From Vibrio maritimus (GTDB lineage: Bacteria; Pseudomonadota; Gammaproteobacteria; Enterobacterales; Vibrionaceae): a stretch of 64,000 nucleotides of DNA. The stretch is from contig JYJJ01000055.1 in the NCBI GenBank assembly GCA_003263775.1, positions 51,341 through 115,340 on the forward strand, given 5' to 3'. Both the position numbers and the translations under genes were made by a program. Position 1 is the first letter of the stretch. Each line of letters starts with the position of its first letter. Of this stretch, positions 53,635 through 63,798 are shown one piece after another. Below the pieces are notes generated by a model that was given only the letters and a program-made list of their open reading frames with translations, searched no databases and was not told the DNA's origin.

Positions 53635-54621
53635 CTAGTCAATAAAGTGCCGGTAGTAGCTTGGTAGGCTCTCTTCTAACCAAAAGCGCGGGCGTCGCAA
53701 ACTCCCCGTCATGAACCCCACGTGACCACCGCGGTCAAGCAGTTGGTAATTGATATGGCTTGGGAGGCTAAAGGTTGGAATGACCTCGTGTGTCATAAAG
53801 GGGTCATCCTTGGCATGAATAAATCGGGTCGGTACCGTGATCTCTCGTAGGCGAGGCAGTCCGGAGCAGCGTTGATAGTAGTCGTCGGCGTCTTTAAATC
53901 CATGCAGCGGCGCCGTGATTAAATCATCGAACTCGTACAGTTTTTTCATGCTTTTAATGCGCTCTTCGGTCAGTCCGAGTACTTCGCTTAGCAGATGAAG
54001 TTTGTTGAGCGCGTTCTTTTTCATAGAACTGAGCAGGTAAGAGCGATAGACCTTAGAGAAGCCTTGCTCAATACGTCTCGCACACGCTGCCAGGTCGAGT
54101 GGCGCAGAGATGACTGTGGCGCCATCGAGCTTAGTATCATCGCCGTAGTGAGCGAGATAGTTGGTCAGCATATTGCCGCCAAGGGAAATGCCTACGGCAA
54201 CCTTTTTACTGTTTGGGTAACGATGATCCAAAAGCTCAATGAACTGTCTAGCGTCTCCAATTTCACCAGAATGGTAAGCTCTGGCCAGTCGATTTGGGTT
54301 TGGTCCACAGCCGCGAAAATGCATCATGACCGACAGCAGCCTTGCTTGGCAAAGGCGTGCATCAGCCCGTTAGCATAAGGGCTGTGAAAGCAGCCTCTAA
54401 ACCATGGAACAGAATGAACACGGGTTTGCCTTGGGCACTTTGACCATATGGGTCTTCACTCCACGCGAGCTCGACAAAGTCCCATCTGGGGTGTCCAGGG
54501 TTTCCCATATTGGCTCGAATAGCGCTTTGCGCCGCACAAAACGTGGGATCAGTGTTTGGATGTGTGGATTGGCGAGCCTTTGGCGGCGGTAAAATGTTTG
54601 CTGCTCATAACGTAAATTCAC
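53635..54621 (-). CDS. yheT: YheT alpha/beta hydrolase, interrupted by three one-base losses
   Basis: A predicted alpha/beta-hydrolase of the YheT/ABHD1-3 family, about 329 residues after repair. Start is GTG at 54621, inside the end of the upstream regulator gene (17-base overlap). The frame breaks at CCC 54481-54483, at CC 54394-54395 and at 54337; each is mended by one extra C on the plus strand. The joined protein reads FILFHGLEGCFHSPYANGLM, then MMHFRGCGPNPNRL, the nucleophile elbow GISLGGN, and the catalytic His in RGGHVGF. Substrate is unknown; esterase activity is inferred from family. Confidence 0.85.
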
Positions 54622-55992
54622 TGACGGGATTGGATTGCAATAGTGCTTTTAGAGTATCTACGCCTAATTGTAGCTGCTCGATCGTTTGTGGCGAGCTCAG
54701 TGAAAGACGCACCGCAGGCGCTACCGAGCCACCAGGAGGAGCAAATAGCTCGCCCGATTTGACGATAACCCCTTGCTCTGCCGCTCTACTAACGAATTCA
54801 CTTAGTCGCCAGTGCTCAGGCAGGGTTAGCCAGACGTGAAAACCGCCTTGCTGATAACGAAGGTCAAACTCGCCTAGAGTGTCTACCGCGATGGCAATAC
54901 GCTTTTTCATTTCGTTATGGATGATGGTGAGGTTTCGCTCGGCATCGCCTGAGGTCAGCATTTCACAAGTGAGTGCTGTGAGCAGCGGGCTTATCATCCA
55001 GCTGTGGTTTTGCAGTGTCATCACCAGATGCTGATGAAGCTTTTCTGGAGCGCTCATATAGCCCACTCGCAGACCCGGTGCGAGACATTTGGAGAAAGCA
55101 CCAATATGGATAACACGCTCAGGCGCGAAGTTCACCATAGGCGCAGGGGCTTTTTCTAGCAGCAGACCGTTTATCTCATCTTCAATCACGTAAACATCAT
55201 TGGACTCACAGATACGCAAGATATCGCGGCGGCGCTCTTCAGGCATAATCGCAGTGGTAGGATTTTGCAGCGTTGGTGTTAAGTAGATAAATCGCGGCGA
55301 GTAGCGCTGGCAGCATACCTCCAACGACTCTGGTGTTATGCCAAACTCATCCATATCCACACCTTTGAGCGTCAACTGATTCTGGCGCGCCAAACTAATC
55401 ACACCCGGTAGGTGTACTTTTCTACCAAGACGGTATCGCCTGCGCGAGTGAAGGTGTCGAGCACCATCTGAATCGCATGCTGCGCGCCTGAACTAAACAG
55501 CATCCTATGTGCGGGTAATTTGATGCCTTTGTCATTGAGCCAATTGGCGACGATGCTGCGGTGTGCATCAAGTCCAGCGGGTGGCTGATAGAGCATCAAT
55601 TGGTTGAGGTGAGAGTTTGAGCTTGAGATGCGCTGCATGGCTTGTTTCAACATATCGCCTCTGTCGAGCTGAGGCGGAATGTTATAGCCAAAGTTCATTT
55701 CGCCTTGTGCCACTGTGCTTTGCTCGAACACCCAGCTTGGTTTACTGGTATCGGAGACATAGGTGCCAGCCCCCACTTTTGCCTCTACTAAGCCTCTTCG
55801 TTCTACCTCCGCATAGGCTCGAGTAATAGTACCGACCGTGACACCGAGCTTGTCTGCTAGCCAGCGGTGAGTGGGTAGTTTACTGTTTGCCTTGAGATCG
55901 CCATCTTCGATCATTGTGGCGATCTGATCGGCGATCTGTTTGTAGATCGGCGCTGGATCTTGCTTGAATACTGTAATTGTCTCGATTGTCAT
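54605..55992 (-). CDS. MocR-type GntR regulator with aminotransferase-like domain, one-base loss
   Basis: A PLP-dependent regulator. A GntR winged helix (residues 10-80, LPTHRWLADKLGVTVGTITRAY) is fused to a fold-type I aminotransferase-like domain with the PLP lysine in IGAFSKCLAPGLRVGY. The frame breaks at 55407-55408: restoring one base gives VEKYTYPGVISLARQ and 462 residues. It is divergent from a LysE-type exporter gene with a perfect palindrome between them, so it likely controls that exporter and itself in response to an amino compound or PLP. The exact ligand is unknown; PdxR and GabR are named relatives. Confidence 0.85.
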
Positions 55993-56076
55993 GGTGACAA
56001 TAAACCCTTTGCGTGTGGTTTCTGGCTTTGATAGGGTTATTTTGTGCTCGCATTAACAATAAATCAACGTATTTAT

Positions 56077-56100
56077 GAGAATTGTACCGATACAATTCTC
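56077..56100. promoter_or_regulatory. Candidate MocR operator palindrome
   Basis: GAGAATTGTA and its exact complement TACAATTCTC flank CCGA, between the divergent MocR-type and LysE-type genes. The core TGTACCGATACA resembles sites I recall for MocR/LysE pairs. It is 20 bases from the exporter start codon. Confidence 0.7.
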
Positions 56101-56120
56101 ATTGTAGAGGGAGAAGAGGG

Positions 56121-56717
56121 ATGGATTGGTCATTTTTGCTATCAGTGGCATTGTTTGCCGTGGTCATGACGGGGACGCCGGGTCCTAATAACGTCATGCT
56201 AACAGCGTCGGGTGCTAACTTTGGCTATGTTAGATCGATCCCGCACTTTCTTGGGATTGGTCTCGGTCTGATCAGCTTGATCTTATTGAATGGTGCTGGT
56301 CTCGGCGTGATCTTCCAGACTTATCCGATGGTTCAGGAAGTTCTCAAATGGCTGGGCAGCGCCTATTTGCTGTATTTGGCTTGGCGAATTCTCACCGCTG
56401 GGATCAACAAGGGAGAATCGGATAGCAAAGCAAAACCGATGACTTGCTTTGAAGCCATGACGTTTCAATACCTAAACCCTAAAGCTTGGGTGATGTCGGT
56501 AACCGCCGTGAGTTCGTTTGCATTGAGCGGTGACTACTATTGGTGGTCGCTGGTGGGGATATCGGTGATCTTTTTGCTGGTTCAGATACAAACGTCGTCG
56601 GTATGGGTTGGCTTTGGCACCTTTATTCGCCGCTGGCTGGCAACACCGACTGCATGGCGCCGCTTTAACTCCAGCATGGCACTGCTTACAGCTTCATGTG
56701 TGGTGTTTATTTGGTAG
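56121..56717 (+). CDS. LysE family amino-acid exporter
   Basis: A six-helix inner-membrane exporter of the LysE/RhtB family, 198 residues. ATG 56121 follows GAGGGAGAAGAGGG. The family signature TPGPNNVMLTASGANFG is near residues 17-33 and the conserved FQYLNPKAWVM near 114. Substrate is likely an amino acid or derivative, not resolvable by eye. Its 3' end overlaps the convergent TIGR02444 gene by 11 bases. Confidence 0.9.
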   Translation: MDWSFLLSVALFAVVMTGTPGPNNVMLTASGANFGYVRSIPHFLGIGLGLISLILLNGAGLGVIFQTYPMVQEVLKWLGSAYLLYLAWRILTAGINKGESDSKAKPMTCFEAMTFQYLNPKAWVMSVTAVSSFALSGDYYWWSLVGISVIFLLVQIQTSSVWVGFGTFIRRWLATPTAWRRFNSSMALLTASCVVFIW

Positions 56718-57186
56718 CGAGTTCGCTGACTGGCTTGGCAAAGATAAGCCCTAGATGCTCAGCGCCAAGTTGGCGACAGTAGCCAAGCACCAGTGGTTCA
56801 TCCTGTTTGGGACTGAGCGTTAATGCATTAATGCAATCAACAAGGTCGGATTGCTGCTGCTTTTCAAGGCTGAGTTCAAATTCAAGCGCTTCACGATAGA
56901 GACTATCAACCACACTGTGCTTGAGCTGACGGCGAATGTCGCGAAATTGATGCAGCAGTTTTTCTGTACGGCCGAGGCAGGATTGGACGTGATGCCAATC
57001 CTCAGCATTGAAGCGAAGTGCTTGTTCGTCTAGGCACTTCAGTAGCAACAGTAAATTGACGTTGCCGTGGTAGTGATTTTGCAGATTTAAGCACGCCTCT
57101 TTTACCTCACGCACCCCGTAGTACTGCAGGCTAAACTGCCATAGGTGCTCTAGAGTGAGATTCGAAGATGCGTGCTCGCGGGTCAT
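56707..57186 (-). CDS. TIGR02444/DUF2390 family protein
   Basis: A 159-residue helical protein of unknown function. The N-terminal LEHLWQFSLQYYGVREVKEACLNLQN is typical of the family, which is found beside yheS in vibrios. It shares a 4-base ATGA overlap with the stop of yheS, so the two are translationally coupled. No motif points to a biochemical role. Confidence 0.85.
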   Translation of the reverse strand: MTREHASSNLTLEHLWQFSLQYYGVREVKEACLNLQNHYHGNVNLLLLLKCLDEQALRFNAEDWHHVQSCLGRTEKLLHQFRDIRRQLKHSVVDSLYREALEFELSLEKQQQSDLVDCINALTLSPKQDEPLVLGYCRQLGAEHLGLIFAKPVSELATK

Positions 57187-59105
57187 GACTGATTGAATTC
57201 CTGTTCCATCTGCTCAAGAACTTCTTGCTGCGCCATCCAGTCCATCTCGACTTCTTCAAGTTCGGATTTACTGGAGGCTTGCTTGGCAAGTACTTCATTA
57301 AGTTTAGCTTTATTTTCCGCATCATACAGAGAAGTATCAGACAACTGCTCTTCTGCCTCAGCGATGAGGGCGGATAACTTATCCATTTTTTCTTCAAGCT
57401 TTGTCAGTGTTTTGCGAATTGGCGCGGTTTGCTTGCGAAACTCGGCGTCTTTGCGTTTTTGCTCTTTCTTCGCCGCTGCACTGTTATTTGAGGTTTTGTC
57501 TGGCTCATTGGCTTGAGCCTCTTTACGCTCAAGCTTTTGCTGCTCTGTCAGCCATTTATAGTAGTCAACCAAGTCGCCATTAAATGGCGCTACCTGACGA
57601 TCGTGCACTAGGTATAAGTCATCGGTGGTGGCGCGCAGTAAGTAGCGATCGTGACTGACGATGACCATGGCACCCTCAAAGGTTTGCAGTGCAAGCGTTA
57701 AGGCTTGACGCATATCCAGATCAAGGTGGTTGGTCGGTTCATCGAGCAGCAATAGGTTTGGCTTTTGCCAAACGACGAGCGCTAATACCAGTCTGGCTTT
57801 CTCACCACCGGAGAACGGCGCGACTTTCTCAAGTGCTTTATCGCCTTGGAAACCAAAGCTACCCAAGTAATCACGAAGCTGCTGCTCTGTGTGCTGCGGT
57901 GCAATTTGCATCATGTGTTGCAGCGGGGTCTCTTCTGGGTGCAGGGTTTCTAGTTGGTGCTGGGCAAAGTAACCAATCTTAACGCCTTGAGAGTAATTAA
58001 GATCGCCCCCTTTGGCACCAAGCTCGCCTGACAGCAGTTTGATCAGCGTGGATTTACCTGCGCCATTACGGCCCAAAAGTCCGATTCGGCTACCTGGAAC
58101 CAGGTTTAGACGGATCTTCTCAAGAATAATGTTGTCATCGTAACCCGCCGAAACGTCATCCATCATGATGATTGGATTTGGCAGTGCCGCAGGCTCTCTG
58201 AACTCGAAGCTAAATGGGTTATCAAACTGAGCTGGGAGTACTTTTTCCATACGTTCTAGTGCTTTGATACGGCTTTGTGCTTGGCGTGCTTTCGATGCTT
58301 TATAGCGGAAGCGGTCGATGTACTTCTGCATATGCGACATCTGCTTTTGCTGCTTCTGGTATTGAGCTTGTTGCAAGATGAGCTTTTGCGCGCGCTGCTC
58401 TTCAAACGAGGAGTAGTTACCCGTGTACTCGTTCAGCAGTTGATTCTCGATATGGATGATGCGGCCGACGATTGGATCGAGGAAATCTCGGTCGTGCGAG
58501 ATCAAGACAAGTGTGCCAGGGTAACTTTGCAGCCAGCGCTCAAGCCACATTACGGCGTCCAAGTCCAAGTGGTTGGTCGGCTCATCGAGCAGCAGCAGAT
58601 CTGAGCGGCACAGTAGCGCCTGCGCGAGGTTAAGGCGCATACGCCAACCACCCGAGAACTGGGTCAGATTCCAGGTCATCTGCTCTTGGCTAAAACCAAG
58701 ACCATCTAAAAGTTCAGCCGCGCGAGCTCGGATGCTATAGCCGCCAATGACTTCGATTTTGCCATGCAGCTCAGCAACCAGAGTGCCGTTGTCTTGCTGC
58801 TCAGCATCGACCAGCTTTTGTTCCAGTGCGCGAAACTCACGATCGCCATCAATCACGTATTCAATAGCGGTGCGTTCTAACGCAGGGGTTTCCTGTGCGA
58901 CCCAAGCTAGCTCCCAATGGGATGGCTGGCTAAATGAGCCTGCATCAATAGAGAGTTCGTCTTTGAGCAGCGCAAATAGGGTGGATTTACCACAACCGTT
59001 TTTGCCGACTAGACCCACTTTGTCACCAGGGTGAATGGTGGCTGAGGCTTGGTCGAGCAGTGGTTTACCGCCGCGAAGCAATTGAATATCAGAGAAGGTG
59101 ATCAT
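57183..59105 (-). CDS. yheS: ABC-F family ATPase YheS
   Basis: A soluble tandem-ATPase protein of 640 residues. Two nucleotide-binding domains each have Walker A (GKNGCGKST near 35; GRNGAGKST near 343), signature (SGGWRM and SGGEKARL) and DEPTNHLDLD Walker B motifs. A charged linker lies between them and a C-terminal coiled coil after them. ABC-F proteins act at the ribosomal E site; YheS has been linked to rescue at stalling peptides. There are no membrane segments. Its neighbours, TIGR02444 downstream and kefG divergent upstream, are the usual ones. Confidence 0.95.
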   Translation of the reverse strand: MITFSDIQLLRGGKPLLDQASATIHPGDKVGLVGKNGCGKSTLFALLKDELSIDAGSFSQPSHWELAWVAQETPALERTAIEYVIDGDREFRALEQKLVDAEQQDNGTLVAELHGKIEVIGGYSIRARAAELLDGLGFSQEQMTWNLTQFSGGWRMRLNLAQALLCRSDLLLLDEPTNHLDLDAVMWLERWLQSYPGTLVLISHDRDFLDPIVGRIIHIENQLLNEYTGNYSSFEEQRAQKLILQQAQYQKQQKQMSHMQKYIDRFRYKASKARQAQSRIKALERMEKVLPAQFDNPFSFEFREPAALPNPIIMMDDVSAGYDDNIILEKIRLNLVPGSRIGLLGRNGAGKSTLIKLLSGELGAKGGDLNYSQGVKIGYFAQHQLETLHPEETPLQHMMQIAPQHTEQQLRDYLGSFGFQGDKALEKVAPFSGGEKARLVLALVVWQKPNLLLLDEPTNHLDLDMRQALTLALQTFEGAMVIVSHDRYLLRATTDDLYLVHDRQVAPFNGDLVDYYKWLTEQQKLERKEAQANEPDKTSNNSAAAKKEQKRKDAEFRKQTAPIRKTLTKLEEKMDKLSALIAEAEEQLSDTSLYDAENKAKLNEVLAKQASSKSELEEVEMDWMAQQEVLEQMEQEFNQS

Positions 59106-59405
59106 AAGGAAACAACTAGCTAGTGATTGAAATTTCGACCCACGAATACTATGAGGAAAGCAGTGAAATGTCGATCATTATCCCTTGGGATAAGGCATAA
59201 ATAGCAGGGCAATCAGGGGCAAACTTACCTGCACGAACGGTGAAGTTTGGTATATGATGGAACAAACTGATAACAAAAACAGAATGATTTCAATAACAAT
59301 CATCACTGTCTACCCTTAAAGATTAGGGTAAACAAGAGTGGCTGACTCTCAAAGTTGTTAGAGAGCAGTTTACGAAGCCGTAACTATGGAGATGGTTTTC
59401 ACGGA
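59106..59405 (+). promoter_or_regulatory. yheS-kefG divergent intergenic region
   Basis: A spacer of 300 bases with no gene. It holds several small dyads, such as ATGATT/AATCAT (59284-59303) and TACCCT/AGGGTA (59311-59330), that may be leader structure for kefG. Promoters for both divergent genes must lie here. Confidence 0.4.
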
Positions 59406-60019
59406 ATGACGTCAGAATTACAACACTCAAACCAATCCCCAAAAGTTCTGGTGATCTATGCGCACCCAGAGCCACAAAACTCTATCGCCAATCAGGTGAT
59501 GCTCAAGAAAATCCAGTCACTGGATAATGTCACCCTGCGTGATTTGTATGCCTTGTACCCTGATTTCTTTATTGACGTCAATGCTGAGCATCAGATGCTA
59601 CTCGATCACGATGTGATTGTGTTTCAGCATCCACTTTATATGTATTCCTGCCCATCGCTGCTCAAAGAGTGGATTGACCGAGTGCTGGGTAAAGGCTTTG
59701 CGTTTGGTGATGATTGTGCGTTAGAAGGTAAGTATTGGCGCAGCGTGATCACGACAGGTGGTAAAGAATCGGCCTTTAGCAATCTGGTTATAACAAGTAC
59801 CCACTTGAGCAAATATTGCAGCCATTTGAGCTCAGTGCAGCCCTGTGCAAAATGCACTGGATGGAGCCTTTGGTTCTCTACTGGTCACGCCGTGTGGATG
59901 ATATGGATCGCTATCAGCATGCTGAGCTCTACAGGCAGTGGCTGATGCATCCCTTTGATGAGTCATTGATGATGTCATCACTTACTGCAAAGGAGGCGGC
60001 TGATGGCAATGGCGAATGA
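59406..60019 (+). CDS. kefG: Glutathione-regulated potassium efflux ancillary protein KefG, one-base loss
   Basis: A flavodoxin-fold (NQO1-like) quinone reductase that binds and activates KefB. After repair it has about 204 residues. The FMN-site segments are [34 protein letters not shown] and TTGGKES. The frame breaks at 59786-59787: CTGGTTAT needs CTGGGTTAT to read [25 protein letters not shown] 59406 is preferred over an upstream TTG. The end overlaps kefB by 17 bases. Confidence 0.88.
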
Positions 60020-61799
60020 TTTCTTACAGAGTGGCGTGATATTTCTCTCTGCAGCGGTGGTGGCCGTGCCAATTGCTCAGCGCTTTGGCCTTGGTAGTGT
60101 GCTTGGCTATTTGTTGGCGGGTGTAGCGATTGGTCCTTGGGGGTTAGGTCTTATCAGCGATGTCGATGAGATCCTTCACTTTGCTGAATTTGGCGTGGTG
60201 TTGCTGCTGTTCTTAATTGGTCTCGAGCTAAACCCCAAAAAGCTTTGGCAAATGCGGGTGCCGATACTTGGTCTCGGTGGAGCGCAGGTACTAGTGACGA
60301 CTTTGGTGTTATCGGCCATCGCCTCACTGTTTGGCCTGACTTGGCAAACAAGCTTGGCGATAGGGATGGCTTTGGCGCTCTCCTCTACTGCGATTGCATT
60401 GCGAGTGATAGAAGAGCAAGGATTAGCAGGCGGAGAAACAGGGCAATCAGGCTTTGCGGTATTGCTGTTTCAAGACATCGCCGTGATCCCTATGTTGGCG
60501 CTGCTTCCCGTACTGGCGGGCAATACAGCGGGCAACTGGGGTGACATCCTTTGGATGCTCGCCGGCGTACTTGGACTACTCATCGGTGGCCACTATTTAA
60601 TTCGACCATTATTTCGCTATGTCGTGATGAGCGGTGTGCGAGAATTATTTACGGTGGCGGCGCTACTACTGGTGATCGGTATTGCGGCCTTTATGCAAAA
60701 GCTGGGTCTATCGATGGCACTTGGCACCTTCTTGGCAGGAGTGTTATTGGCCGAAAGTGAATACCGTCATGAGCTTGAGATAGCCATTGAACCGTTTAAA
60801 GGTCTATTGCTTGGTTTGTTCTTTATTGCGGTAGGAATGGCGGTTAATTTAGGGCTTTTGGTCTCCGAGCCACTTAAGGTACTACTGGCTGTGGTGTCGC
60901 TGGTTGTCATCAAAGGCTTGATACTTTACGTGTTGGCGCGCCTATTCGGTATTCGCCCGAAAGCGCGCAGTAAGATGGCGGCGATATTGAGCCAGGGTGG
61001 TGAGTTTGCGTTCGTGATCTTTACCGCTGCGAGCGCACAGGGTTTGTTACCTGCTGAAGAGTCCGCTTTCCTATTGGTGGTGGTGAGTTTGTCCATGGTA
61101 ACGACACCGCTGCTATTGATGGGGCAGAAAAAGTGGTTTGAAAAATCTTTGAATCAAGAGCAGGAAACCACGATTAAAACCGACGTCGAAGACAGGCAAC
61201 CACGGGTCATTATTGCTGGCTTTGGTCGCTTCGGACAAATTGTTGGCCGTTTGATGTACGCCAATAAGGTCAAAATCACCGTACTAGAGAGTGATGCAAG
61301 CCAAATTCATCTGCTGCGAAAGTATGGTTACAAGGTGTTTTATGGTGATGCGACTCAGCTTGATTTGTTGAGAGCGGCGGGTGCCCACAAAGCAGAAGCC
61401 ATTATCGTCTGTACCGATTCTCCGGAAGAGATCATGGAAGTGGTGGATATGTGCCACAAGCACTTCCCGTCACTCAAGGTGTTAGCGCGTGCTCGAAGCC
61501 GTGTGGAGGCGTACCAGTTAATGAACCATGGAGTGGATCGCTATTCTCGAGAGACCTTCTTGGGGGCGCTTGACCTAGGTCGTCAAGCTCTTATTGAACT
61601 GGGTTTTCACCCTTATGAGGCCAAACGCGCAGAAGCGCATTTTAAAAAGTTGGATAATGCCATGCTCAAAGAGCTGCTGCCGCAACACAGTGAAGATAAA
61701 CAGCTGGCTCAGCGCTCAAAAGAAGCTCGTAAAGAGCTCGAAGAGATCTTTGGCCGTGAAATGGAAAAAGACCGCCAGTCCCGAAATTTTTGGGATTAG
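60003..61799 (+). CDS. kefB: Glutathione-regulated potassium efflux antiporter KefB
   Basis: A CPA2-family K+/H+ antiporter of 598 residues, gated by glutathione and its adducts to protect against electrophiles. About twelve membrane helices fill residues 5-380, including FLIGLELNPKKLW near 73 and the GLFFIAVGMAVN segment near 277. A C-terminal RCK/TrkA-N domain starts with VIIAGFGRFGQIVGRL near 403. AAGGAGG seven bases before the ATG is a strong RBS. Pairing with kefG, not kefF, indicates KefB rather than KefC. Confidence 0.95.
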   Translation: MAMANDFLQSGVIFLSAAVVAVPIAQRFGLGSVLGYLLAGVAIGPWGLGLISDVDEILHFAEFGVVLLLFLIGLELNPKKLWQMRVPILGLGGAQVLVTTLVLSAIASLFGLTWQTSLAIGMALALSSTAIALRVIEEQGLAGGETGQSGFAVLLFQDIAVIPMLALLPVLAGNTAGNWGDILWMLAGVLGLLIGGHYLIRPLFRYVVMSGVRELFTVAALLLVIGIAAFMQKLGLSMALGTFLAGVLLAESEYRHELEIAIEPFKGLLLGLFFIAVGMAVNLGLLVSEPLKVLLAVVSLVVIKGLILYVLARLFGIRPKARSKMAAILSQGGEFAFVIFTAASAQGLLPAEESAFLLVVVSLSMVTTPLLLMGQKKWFEKSLNQEQETTIKTDVEDRQPRVIIAGFGRFGQIVGRLMYANKVKITVLESDASQIHLLRKYGYKVFYGDATQLDLLRAAGAHKAEAIIVCTDSPEEIMEVVDMCHKHFPSLKVLARARSRVEAYQLMNHGVDRYSRETFLGALDLGRQALIELGFHPYEAKRAEAHFKKLDNAMLKELLPQHSEDKQLAQRSKEARKELEEIFGREMEKDRQSRNFWD

Positions 61800-61832
61800 G
61801 CAAGTAAGGTCATCTGGATAGTAGGAAGTAAC

Positions 61833-62036
61833 ATGAGCAGTACCAAGAAACGTTTTATCGCAGGGGCAAGCTGTCCGAAATGTTCTACGCAAGACAGTTT
61901 GCGCTGGTGGATAGAGAATAATGTTGAATGGGTGGAGTGTGTGGATTGCGAGTTCACCGAGCAGCGAACCCCTAAAGCTGTAGAAAAATCTGAACGAGGT
62001 GATGAAGAATTAATCGGTATTTTTAAGCCGGAATGA
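61833..62036 (+). CDS. yheV: YheV family zinc-ribbon protein
   Basis: A 67-residue protein with two Cys pairs, CPKC near 14-17 and CVDC near 36-39, forming a predicted zinc ribbon. It follows kefB as in E. coli. Function is unknown. Confidence 0.92.
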   Translation: MSSTKKRFIAGASCPKCSTQDSLRWWIENNVEWVECVDCEFTEQRTPKAVEKSERGDEELIGIFKPE

Positions 62037-62073
62037 TTGAGTTTCTATTTTCTATCCCCATAATATGCTCACA

Positions 62074-62097
62074 CGCCGCTTAACGGCGGCATTGTTT
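62074..62097 (+). terminator. Weak terminator after yheV
   Basis: The short GC stem CGCCG/CGGCG with loop CTTAA is followed by GCATTGTTTT. The stem is only five base pairs and the T-run is delayed, so strength is doubtful. Confidence 0.4.
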
Positions 62098-62157
62098 TAA
62101 TAAGACTGAGTGGTTCTCGTAGCTGTGCAGTCTTAGTGCCAATCCTTTGGAGTATCC

Positions 62158-62742
62158 ATGAAAATTGCTAAGAACGCAGTAGTAAGCCTAGCGTACCAAG
62201 TAAAAACTGAAGACGGTGTTGTTGTTGATCAATCAACAGTCGACGCACCTCTAGATTACCTACACGGCCACAACAACCTTATCACTGGCCTAGAAAAGGA
62301 ACTTGAAGGCAAAGAAGCGGGCGACAAGTTCACTGCGACTGTTTCTCCAGAAGATGCGTACGGCGAGCACAATGACGCGCTAGTTCAGCGTGTGCCAGCA
62401 AACGTATTCCAAGGCGTTGACACAATTGAAGTAGGTATGCGTTTCCTAGCGGATACAGACCAAGGTCCAATCCCTGTAGAAGTAACAGAAGTTGATGGCG
62501 ACGAAGTTGTGGTTGATGGTAACCACATGCTAGCTGGCCAAACACTAACGTTTGACGTTGAAGTGGTAGCACTTCGTGAAGCAACAGCAGAAGAGATCGA
62601 GCACGGTCACATTCACCAAGGTGGCGGTAGCTGCTGTGGTGGTGAAGGTCACGGTGAAGAAGACGGCTGTTGTGGTGGCGAAGGCCACGGTGAGAAGAAA
62701 GAAGACGGTTGCTGCGGTGGCGGCGGTTGTGGTTCTCACTAA
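62158..62742 (+). CDS. slyD: FKBP-type peptidyl-prolyl isomerase and metallochaperone SlyD
   Basis: A cytoplasmic prolyl isomerase and chaperone that also supplies nickel to hydrogenase-type enzymes. The FKBP domain with inserted chaperone flap spans residues 1-150 (DYLHGHNNLITGLEKELEGKE near 37-57). A C-terminal tail rich in His, Cys and Gly (CCGGEGHGEEDGCCGG and similar) binds metals. The 194-residue length matches SlyD. The repeated tail codons also generate long spurious frames on both strands. Confidence 0.97.
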   Translation: MKIAKNAVVSLAYQVKTEDGVVVDQSTVDAPLDYLHGHNNLITGLEKELEGKEAGDKFTATVSPEDAYGEHNDALVQRVPANVFQGVDTIEVGMRFLADTDQGPIPVEVTEVDGDEVVVDGNHMLAGQTLTFDVEVVALREATAEEIEHGHIHQGGGSCCGGEGHGEEDGCCGGEGHGEKKEDGCCGGGGCGSH

Positions 62743-62755
62743 TCGTACGCTTTTC

Positions 62756-62785
62756 AAAGGCCTCCCAGTGGGAGGCCTTTGTCGT
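62756..62785 (+). terminator. Terminator of slyD
   Basis: A perfect 11-bp stem AAAGGCCTCCC / GGGAGGCCTTT with loop AGT; the following TTTGTCGTTT is a weak T-run. Confidence 0.75.
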
Positions 62786-62829
62786 TTATAGTACTTGTAA
62801 AATATAACGAAGAAATAAGGAAGTGATGT

Positions 62830-63770
62830 ATGACCCAGCCTTTTGCTATCGCGATTCATGGTGTGCCGGCACCATTCTTAAAACGCAGATGAGTGACGAG
62901 TTAAAGCAACAGATACTTGATGCGCTAACCAAGTCAGTGAAAGCGGGTGCTGCGGTATTAGAAGCCGGTGGTGATGCTCTTGATGCGGCAGTGGCGGCCG
63001 TACAGGTTATGGAAGATTCGCCACACTTCAACGCCGGCAAAGGCTCAGTGTTGACTCACAACGAGATGGTCGAGATGGATGCCTCTGTGATGCACGGCGC
63101 TCAGCAAGATGCGGGGGCAGTAGCAGGTGTTAGGCATATCAAAAACCCGATAACACTCGCTCGAGATGTGATGCGCGGCAGTGACCATGTGCTCTTGATT
63201 GGTGAGGGAGCTGAAAAGTTTGCCTTTGAGCAAGGTCATGACTACACCGAACAAGATTACTTCTTTACTGAGCGACGCTATGAGCAGCTTCAATCGATGA
63301 AAGAAAAAGGGTTGTTTGCGTTATCGGAATCCAAATACCCCGACGATAAAAAGTACGGCACGGTAGGTGCCGTCGCGCTGGACAAACAAGGTAACCTAGC
63401 CGCAGCCACCAGTACTGGTGGCGTAACCAACAAAAAATATGGCCGTGTTGGCGACACCGCCATCATAGGTGCGGGCACTTATGCAGAGAACAATAACGTC
63501 GCCGTATCGACCACAGGCATGGGTGAGTACTTTATTCGCAAAACCGTCGCTATTGATGTCGCGGCGCGCATGCGTTATCTCAAAGAAGACGTACACACTG
63601 CTTCAGAAAGCGTGATACAAGGCGAACTCAAACAGATGGGCGGAGAGGGCGGCCTTATCGCCATCGACGCAACCGGCGACATTCATTTCGCAATGAACAG
63701 CTCGGGAATGTACCGAGCATCGATTGATTCGGCAGGTGTGCTCACCGTTAAAATTTACGCCGACGAGTAA
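62830..63770 (+). CDS. iaaA: Isoaspartyl peptidase/L-asparaginase (Ntn hydrolase), one-base loss near the start
   Basis: An N-terminal-nucleophile hydrolase that autocleaves before a Thr, here in KYGTVGAVALD, and removes isoaspartyl residues. From ATG 62830 (RBS AAGGAAG) the frame reads MTQPFAIAIHG and breaks at 62863: GGTGTGCC must be GGTGGTGCC to read IHGGAGTILKTQM, the family N-terminus. After repair it has 313 residues. Other motifs are NAGKGSVL and VSTTGMGEYFIRK. It lies alone after slyD. Confidence 0.88.
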
Positions 63771-63798
63771 ACGCTTTTTAGATTTCTGGTTTTCTGGT

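Noticed and set aside
62545..62859. 104-residue minus-strand frame rich in Thr, Ala and Val
   Set aside because: It is antisense to the Gly/Cys/His-rich slyD tail, whose biased codons keep the other frames open.
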